64,000 nucleotides of DNA from Cheiracanthium punctorium (Eukaryota; Arthropoda; Arachnida; Araneae; Cheiracanthiidae). Made by a program: the position numbers and the translations under genes. The DNA is taken from contig JAWZYV010012279.1 in assembly GCA_038373885.1 (NCBI GenBank), positions 62,001 through 126,000 on the forward strand, read 5' to 3'. Under the pieces are notes generated by a model, which was not told the origin of the DNA, ran no database searches, and saw only the letters and a list, made by a program, of their open reading frames with translations. Of this stretch, positions 57,301 to 64,000 are shown in pieces (positions within the stretch are counted from its first letter, which is position 1; the number at the start of each line of letters is the position of its first letter).

Positions 57301-57310
57301 TGCAAATTTC

Positions 57311-57438
57311 GGTCGCGAAGAGGCCCGTGTGCCATAGGTTACACAAGCCAGTCGCGAAGCGGCGCATGTGCTCTAGGTTGCACATTTTGGCCGCGAAGCG
57401 GCTATCGACGGGCAAAACTGGTCGCTGAAGGCGGCTAG
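57311..57438 (+). mobile_element. Helitron 3' end with repeated short hairpins
   Basis: Ends GGCGGCTAG before T at 57439. Upstream, GTCGCGAAGCGGC-like hairpins recur about every 30-40 bp (57311, 57351, 57389, 57420). The 57390-57402 copy, GCCGC GAA GCGGC, is perfect. The 5' end was not found. Confidence 0.55.
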
Positions 57439-57597
57439 TATGTAATGTTTAACCATTATGAGAGAAAAGTATGAAGAATAGAGATTGACACGAGACTGAA
57501 AATAGTGCTGTCTCGTATCGCAAAACAGCTGTAAAGCTTTGTCTCGTCTCGCAAAATTCCTATATTGTAATGATGCTCGCTACGTCATTGAATCCCA

Positions 57598-57636
57598 CTG
57601 AAGAAGGCTGAAAATGTTTTGGCCGAAACACGCGTC
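57598..57636 (+). ncRNA. degenerate hammerhead-ribozyme-like Penelope terminus
   Basis: CTGAAGA, then GGC...GCC (stem II), GAAAC and GTC occur in hammerhead order. An extra A sits between CTGAAGA and stem II, so the essential 10.1-11.1 pair is displaced and activity is unlikely. The downstream tail resembles the Penelope tails at 27431 and 33571. Confidence 0.4.
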
Positions 57637-57839
57637 CAGTTGATAAGTATCTATTATGTGCGTTATTTTAATAAGTTTTAATTATTTCAAATAGTCAAAT
57701 AATTTCAGAAATTGTTACTCTGTAGATTTAAAGTGGTATTGCAAATTTCGCTCAACTTGAACAGGTTCAGAGTCCATAAATAAATATGTAAATGATGCTC
57801 AGAACTACTGTAGTACAGAAAGCAGCTCGTGTATGAAAG

Positions 57840-58090
57840 CAGCCCGTAGTAATAAAAAGTATTCAAGAGGTGTTGCAGGGTTGCCTCCGCTACATTACCA
57901 CCCTTCCTGGCCTGCTCGATCCCTAGATTTGTCACCAATCAAGCTTATCTGGCATCACTTGGAACGACAAGTTGGACAGCCTAGGTCGTTTGGTCGTTTG
58001 GCCCCTAGGACAGTTTGGTCGAATTCGAGGCTTGTTTACAGCAACTGTGGAGTGAAATGCCACTGGACCCGCCCCTATCGCATCATGCAT
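57840..58090 (+). pseudogene. Tc1/mariner transposase C-terminal relic
   Basis: WPARSLDLSPIKLIWHHLER is the Tc1 motif holding the third catalytic acid (family: DLSPIEHLW). Here the Glu is Lys. QVGQP and, after a frameshift, LQQLWSEMP follow in family order. The upstream catalytic domain is missing. Confidence 0.8.
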
Positions 58091-58124
58091 TCACGCTAGA
58101 GAACTGAATGCTAAAACGTCCATC

Positions 58125-58319
58125 CAGTGGCGTAGCCACGAGTAGTGTAGGGGGTCACAAACCCCCCACCCCACCCATAAGGAATTTTTTTGTCATACAA
58201 AATGTATTTTCTCCACTCTCTAATCACACATACGTATACGTATGTATGAGTTGCAGTAGTCGTAACTCATTCGTAACTCAACCCCCCCCCCCCATGAAAA
58301 ATTTCTCGCTACACCACTG
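58125..58319 (+). mobile_element. hAT MITE (CAGTGGYGTAGCC family), copy 3
   Basis: Ends CAGTGGCGTAGCCACG and CTCGCTACACCACTG; 7/8 duplication CGTCCATC / CCTCCATC (58117-58124, 58320-58327). Confidence 0.85.
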
Positions 58320-58327
58320 CCTCCATC

Positions 58328-60368
58328 AATTTGTAGTTTTTCCTGCAATAAATGCGATGTTTGGTTTTGTAACCACATTACTTATATCGACGTTGTACTT
58401 ACCGTAAGTGCGTGTGCACAATTTCGTTTCCTAACAGCTCTTTCTTGGTGAGCTAATTTTTATCGCAAAGAGTGTATTTTTACCCTTTTAACAGGAGTTT
58501 TTTATTGAGTGTGCTTCAGCACTGAGAGTTTCATGCTCTTATAGCATTCATATATCAACTTAAAAGTTTTGAACCAAATAGAAAACCGTTATATACCATT
58601 TAAACGATATATTTCCAGTGTGATTGCTATTCTCGGTTGCCTTTAACTTGAACAAGAACGTAATATCCGATTAATGCGTCGATGACATCAGCATGCTTTC
58701 TAAAATCCATAATACGTCGCTGTTTTGAAGAAGTTTCAATACTTTTTGGATATGATTTCTGATCGCTGAAAATTTTTTCCGATAAAAGCTATATGGAAAA
58801 AATACGGTTTCTCCTCTATGTACATAAATTGACTTTCCTTTTCAAATGTAAGTATTTCAAACCCGGAATTGCATACGTTCGATTTTCAACATGTTTTCCT
58901 TTAGCAAAATTTATTTCTTTGGTTTAATACATCGAATTTCTATTCAGATAAATAAATAAATAACTTTTGGGGCATATTTTTAAACGTGCAATCGATTATT
59001 TTCTATTGAATATACCATGAGATATATCAATTTTCTTCAGAGTCTGCAAAGGGAATTATTTACTCTCAAATAAAACAGCAGTTATACATTGTATTCGGTA
59101 TGAGTTATTTAGAAGGCATTCATGATGGGCCTGACTGTCACACACAATATAAGTAGATCACGGCCGACTAGGGGACTCGGAATTTAGCCCTTCTTCCAGA
59201 TTATTAAATTAATTTTTAAAAAGGTGAAACGCATAAATGAAAATTTTACTCAATTTTCAAAATCCAAAATTCCAAAAAAAATTTAAAATAAAATCCCTAT
59301 CTATAAGCCGACCTAAATTGTTAAGTCTACCTAACATATTATCAAATGTAGTATGAGGTAGACTGAGGCGAATAAATGGTATTTTATTCGCCTCAGAAGC
59401 ACCCAGAAAAAAAAAGAATGGCAACATTTTTGCTCGAAATATATTTTGAACCTTCAAAATATTCATCATCTTTAGTTTAAGTGATCAACTATCACGTTAT
59501 CAAATTTCGTTTTATTTCAGCCATTTTTACGTGATACACGACCAAAAATAAATAAATAAAGGCATCACGACAGAACGACAGACAGACATACATTACTTTC
59601 CTTGGAGGCAGTTTTGGGCTCAAATTTGTTTGAAACGGATAGAAATTGTAAAATTTTGAACTCCAAGTAATGTACCAACGAAAGTCTTAATTTATTTATA
59701 CATATTGTAGATGTTATAAGTATTATAATTTCTTCTCTGCAGTCGAGTGCATTTACAGAACTTCATTTAGTTTTTCAAATAGCGAAAAATGTATTTATAT
59801 TGAATCCATTCATTTACCGTTTAAAATTAGTTTGTATTGAATTTCGTTCAGTGTACAAAAACAGAGGAAAATTATCTGAATATTTACCCATTCCCCGTTT
59901 TTTTTTTTTTTTTCTCTCGGCAGTTTTTATCTTTGAAATGAAGCTTTCCCGACAACGTTCAACCAGTTGGGTTATATATATAACAAATTGATGAGTCAAA
60001 TTGATAATGGAGAATTGTGAAAAGAGTTTTAACAACATCAAGAGATCATACGACGTTATAGAGGAAGATGCAAATAATGAATAATATATTGAGAAAAGTG
60101 AAGATCTGGGAAATGCATTTCAATAGTCAGTGTAAAATATTGGAAGCTTTGATTTGATTACATTTAGGTGATTTTACGTGATACGAAGATAAAAAAAAAA
60201 CTTTTACAGTTTGTGTCATACTTCACAGAGCAGTCAAATCTTTTGAAAATTCAAAATCTATATTTTAAATTGAGTAACCACCTACTATGCTACAAATTTT
60301 CGCTTCATTTGCTTCAGCCGTTTTCAAGTAACACACTAACATTTTTCTTTTCCCCAATGCAACAGGCA
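58328..60368. other. unassigned intergenic sequence
   Basis: AT-rich. The only structure seen is the hairpin at 59364-59395. Short open frames here show no homology. Confidence 0.4.
59364..59395. repeat. 13-bp perfect hairpin
   Basis: TGAGGCGAATAAA and TTTATTCGCCTCA around a 6-nt loop. Confidence 0.9.
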
Positions 60369-61710
60369 CTATCCTTGGCCAAAACACAAAACGAAATACA
60401 GAATACAGAGCATATAATTAATTAGAAACAAACACACTTTTCTTGCCTCCCAATAGCAGGAACCATGAAGAGGCGGACACCTAAGAATGTTGTCAGCAAT
60501 CATTAGTTCGGTGCTACCGAAGAGAAGCCACGAGGGGCTATTCAAGACATCGATTCTATGAAGGGGTGCAGTGAGGCAATCGTGTCCCGTCGCTAGTCTA
60601 AAAGCTGCAACAGCCTGATCGCTTGGGCGTTCAGATAACCGAAGAATGGGGAAGTGACGTGGTTTATCCATGGCCAGTTCTTCCAGTTCAAGCCTTTGAA
60701 GATGTTTAATTTTTAAATTTATGAAATGTGCTACTGAACTGAATTGCACGAGATTTGGGTGACATTGGTGGCCTTTTTTTCCCCCCAACTCATCTGCCAC
60801 TTCGTTACTGTAAATGCCACAGTGGGATGGAATCCACTGGAGAACTATTTTCTTGAATCTTAGCAATTCCCACAGAACAAGTCGATAATTCATAACGGCA
60901 CTGTAAGTAGGTGTTTGGTCAAAATTCACTATTGCTAGAATGGGAGCCTGAGAGTTGGGAACAATTATATCCTGCACTAAGTCGGAAAGGCGTGACCTCA
61001 AAAGTTGTAAGGAGTTCCTAATTACTCTCGAATCTTTGTTAAATAAAGAGTCAAAAATGTCCTGGGGAATATAATGAAAAAAAAAAAGTTCCTAAATAGC
61101 TTAGTTAAACTCCTAAGCCAGCTCTTTGATTCGTTTCATTTTTTGTGCCATAACTCAGTTTCAGGTGGATCGCGGTTATAATTGTCTCCATAGCAATTGC
61201 AAACAGAACTTGAGGACAACTCCCCTACTTCAGAACAGGTTGAGTAAGGCCGAAGTAAAACGGAATGTCAAGAAACTCCAAGGGGCTAGCCGGTGGTAGC
61301 AAAGATTCCGGTGTGATGTCAAGATCAAGTAAATCTCTCTCCCAAGGTACACATTGGAGGAAACAATACTGTGTTTTTAGTCTTCTTGGTTCGGGGACAG
61401 AGGAGGCCCACATCTCACCGTGAGGCGACCTAGTGAGCTTTTCATACAGTTTTAAGGCATCACTTAAAATCTCCTTTTTCATATTGAATTTGTCGATATA
61501 AAGGAGCATTGAAGTAAAGTCATCTACTTTACTCCTCCGGTGATAAGACGCAGAGTTTGGCTCTGAATTCGGTCATTCTTCTCAACAAGCTCTTTAGAGG
61601 CAGTAATAAGGGGAGCACAGCAGTATTTTAAAACAGGTTTAATATAAGTACGATAAGTGGTGAGCTAAGTAGATTGTAACAGCTTCATCTAGACCCAGCC
61701 AATTGCTTAA
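60369..61710 (-). pseudogene. RNase H-bearing non-LTR retrotransposon, C-terminal part
   Basis: The minus strand encodes, in order, the end of the RT (TYIKPVLKYCCAPLITASKE, QTLRLITGGVK), a linker (ALKLYEKLTRSPHGEMWASS), an RNase H domain (IVLQWIPSHCGIYSNEVADE) and a C-terminal tail (AFRLATGHDCLTAPLHRIDV). Frames shift and stops intervene. At the RNase H position where active copies have DSxAA, this reads NSQAP, so an acidic residue appears lost. The zinc-knuckle-like cysteines at the end are also gone. It continues beyond the Helitron at 63813. Confidence 0.85.
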
Positions 61711-61735
61711 TCTTATAAATAAAAATGAAATTCTG

Positions 61736-61780
61736 TTTGTTTGTTTGTTTGTTTGTTTATTTGTTTGTTTGTTTGTTTGT
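61736..61780. repeat. (TTTG)n tract at the Helitron 5' end
   Basis: About eleven TTTG units with one TTTA interruption. Confidence 0.95.
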
Positions 61781-62898
61781 GGATTTGAGTTGTATACAAA
61801 TCCACAAAAATGGACATATCAGCCTGAAATTTTGCACAGATATGTAAAATAATATAGAATAAATCATAGTCCACTTTAAAACTTTGAAAGTCCACCCGTT
61901 CCCAGAATTTAAGAGATTTTTTATGTTCTCCACGCAAAAAGATTTCCGTAATTGTAACCTCTGTAGTGAAAAAAGTGTGAAATAAGGATCGTGGTTGCCA
62001 TGTCTGGCGATTTTGCCGAATAAGATGTTTTAAATTCTCAAAGTAAAAATAAAAGAATAATAACGATTTTTTTTTTTGTTAGTTTATATTCGTAAGGTTA
62101 TTTTTTTTAAACTTATAATATCGTGTGCATGAGAAATCGGAGCAGGAATGAAATGTTTTATACGCAAAACAATAAGAATTGAAGATTTCCGAGGCTAATA
62201 GGTAATTTTTTTTAGTTTGGCGAAAAAATAAAATGGCTCAAATGCCGATTTTGTGAAAGTGAGTTCTAGCGGTTTGCACAGATTTCGGCTTGACGCAATT
62301 TATTGAGAGCTTAAGGAAATAGATTTTTGAAAACAAGTGTAAAGGTTTTATTAGAATACAGCGTTAAATTTTAATGATCCGTGAAGAAATAATGCAGTTG
62401 TTAAGGGATTTCAAGCGATCTATCTCCAGAATTCTCGCCAAATGAGTACATTGATTTAAGTTGGGGGAATTCCGCCAAATTTCAGAAAATTGAAATCTCA
62501 TTTACTACATCGGAGTAACGATGAATAAAACACGTTATAGTTGATAATTTTAAAAATTTCGGCTGTATTAAGGGATTTCACTTTTGAAATAAAGGCTTGC
62601 TTTACTTTTTCGCGGTCGAACCATTTTCCATATTGATTGCTGCTAAGTCAATGCTTCGAATGATTTCCTGAACAAACGCTTGCACAATGGCGTATGTTGG
62701 CACTTTGGCGAGGCTTAGATTTGAAACTGGATTTTATTTGAGACTGGGATATATAATGACACTGGTTATAGATAAAAATGAATGTTGGTATGTGTGTATG
62801 AGGTTGAAAAACTCTAGCACCGTTGCACCATGAAATTTGGTTCACCTAAGTCTTTTATCATTGAGAAGCTTTTTATGCTATCCGTTTTCCTCTAACAT

Positions 62899-63630
62899 GC
62901 CACTAGGTGGCGCAGCAGAACGTCGAATTCTATTCCGTTTAGCCGTTTACTATGCGAATATCGTCCAACCGATTTCGATGAAATTTGGTACTCGCGGATA
63001 TTAGAACACGGAGAATATTTTTCACTATCCATTTTGCTGTAACTTGCCGCTAAATGGCGCTGCAAAGCATCAACTTCTATACCGTTCGACTGACCGGCAT
63101 AAAATTTCTTATACTTACACATTTCAGCACGAAGAATATATTCTAACTGTGTTCCTTTTGATGTTACTCACCACTAGATGGCACTGCAATGCATTATTAT
63201 TTTAACTCGCCACTAGATGACGCTGCAGCAGGCCAAATTCTTGACCATTCAAACGGTCGCTATGAAAATCAGTATACATAGCTATTTGAACAATGAGAAT
63301 ATTTTGGCGTTATCCATTTTGCTATAACTCGCCACTTGACGGCACTGTAGCAAATCATTAATTAACCACTAGATCGCGCTGCAGTGCATCACTTCTTGAC
63401 TGTGCAACTGATCGCTATGAAAATAGGTATACATAGATATTTGAACACGGGGAAGAGTTTGGCGCTATCCATTTTCCTATATAATTTGCCACTAGATGTC
63501 GCGTCAACACATGAACTTCACAGGGCTGTCCAGCCGTTCGTCCTGAAATTTCGTATTCATCGATATCTGAATGCGAAGAATATTTCCGCCGTATCCGTTT
63601 TGCTAAAACTCGCCACTAGATTGCGCTACG
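62899..63630 (+). repeat. array of eight CTCF-consensus-like motifs in degenerate tandem units
   Basis: GCCACTAGATGGCGCTGCA-type motifs start near 62899, 63046, 63170, 63209, 63331, 63365, 63488 and 63612. Spacings are about 122-147 or 35-38 bp. CCACTAGATGGCACTG at 63171 fits the vertebrate CTCF consensus CCASYAGRKGGCRSYV fully; most others differ at one or two positions. Between them are repeated phrases such as TATCCATTTTGCTATAACTC and ATATTTGAACACGGGGAA. Confidence 0.75.
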
Positions 63631-63812
63631 CCGCATGACCTTCTGCACCGTACAAACGATTGCCTTGAAATTCGGTATGCATGGTTATTGAACACAATAT
63701 AAAGCGATATCCATTTTGCTATATCTCTTTATTACAATAAATAGTAATCACCACAAATCGTAATATCAAAAAGTCCATTCATTCCCGTGCGAAGAACGGC
63801 TACTTCAGCTAG

Positions 63813-64000
63813 TAATAGATAAAAGTCTTCGGGACTTTCCTCAAACAGTTCTCTCGGTCTGATTCCCGCAAGAGGTGATGGTCAAAAATTACTCCCAAGT
63901 ACTTAGTGCTTGCACTATATTCAAGGAAGTTCAAGCTGTAAGAAACTATGACACAGTGAAAAGGTCTGATGTGCAGTTTTTTAGATACATTTACTACATC
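63813..64000 (-). pseudogene. RT fragment of the same LINE, past the Helitron
   Basis: The minus strand reads KKLHIRPFHCV, then SLNFLEYSASTKYLGVIFDH, the post-palm RT motif (KYLGV.FD) of RNase H-type LINEs. It runs off the window edge, so the upstream RT and endonuclease should lie beyond 64000. Confidence 0.85.

Larger units (their letters stand above)
61711..63812 (+). mobile_element. 2.1-kb non-autonomous Helitron inserted in the LINE
   Basis: The 5' end TCTTATAAATAAAAATGAAA follows a host A (61710) and a (TTTG)n tract comes soon after. The 3' end is CTAG at 63809-63812, before a host T (63813), with a small CCGT...ACGG hairpin 14 nt upstream. These are canonical Helitron features. The flanking LINE sequences belong to one element. 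No Rep/helicase frame is visible. Confidence 0.85.

Noticed and set aside
62899..63630. CRISPR-like array
   Set aside because: The repeats are short, degenerate and irregularly spaced, the spacers are themselves related, and the genome is eukaryotic.
1..64000. a new multi-gene system
   Set aside because: Only one host gene is supported. All other coding traces are mobile-element relics, so no operon-like or cooperating gene set can be claimed.

Overview
This is a eukaryotic, intron-rich, AT-rich window. It looks like a large arthropod genome, and an arachnid is my best guess from the long introns and the mix of Penelope-like elements, Helitrons, hAT MITEs and tRNA-derived SINEs. That guess is inference; no sequence in the window identifies the species. 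I see no prokaryotic gene organisation, CRISPR array, intact RNA gene or viral gene.

One host gene is clear. On the + strand from 5294 to 37541, six exons join in frame into a 682-residue FCP1/CTDP1, the phosphatase that dephosphorylates the C-terminal domain of RNA polymerase II. Exon 1 holds the N-terminal lipoyl-like segment, exon 4 the catalytic DLDQT motif, exon 5 most of the rest of the FCPH domain, and exon 6 the DDREDVW motif, the BRCT domain and the acidic C-terminus. Exon lengths sum to 2049 nt with the stop, so the frame closes exactly. Introns 1, 2, 4 and 5 are 5.0, 14.3, 8.9 and 1.9 kb; intron 3 is 96 bp.

Almost everything else is mobile DNA, and much of it can be dated by nesting. 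0.5-6.1 kb: a cluster of ~170-bp MITEs (TIR GGTACTTACG, 8-bp target duplications), one of them holding a two-level nest. Intron 1: a 3.7-kb hAT element with a perfect 8-bp duplication. Intron 2: a 2.7-kb CAGGG-ended element, a 4.5-kb hAT inserted in a foldback MITE and itself carrying a SINE that carries another MITE, a small CAGGG element and short tandem repeats. Intron 4: a 5'-truncated Penelope-like element with inverted termini, Penelope-type foldbacks, an antisense LTR-like promoter, a repeat family of ~150-bp units with a 38-bp perfect palindrome, and a second CAGGG-ended element. 37.5-64 kb: no host gene seen; a SINE, a long-TIR transposon, pogo, Harbinger-like and Tc1 relics, more MITEs, Helitron pieces, and finally an RNase H-bearing LINE split by a canonical 2.1-kb Helitron.

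The most unusual signals are an eight-copy array of CTCF-consensus-like motifs inside that Helitron, a set of CAGGG-ended elements sharing 5-6-bp target duplications and subterminal direct repeats, and a 38-bp perfect palindrome kept in two inverted copies of one repeat family. I found no evidence for a new multi-gene system; the candidates are repeat-borne sequence architectures.
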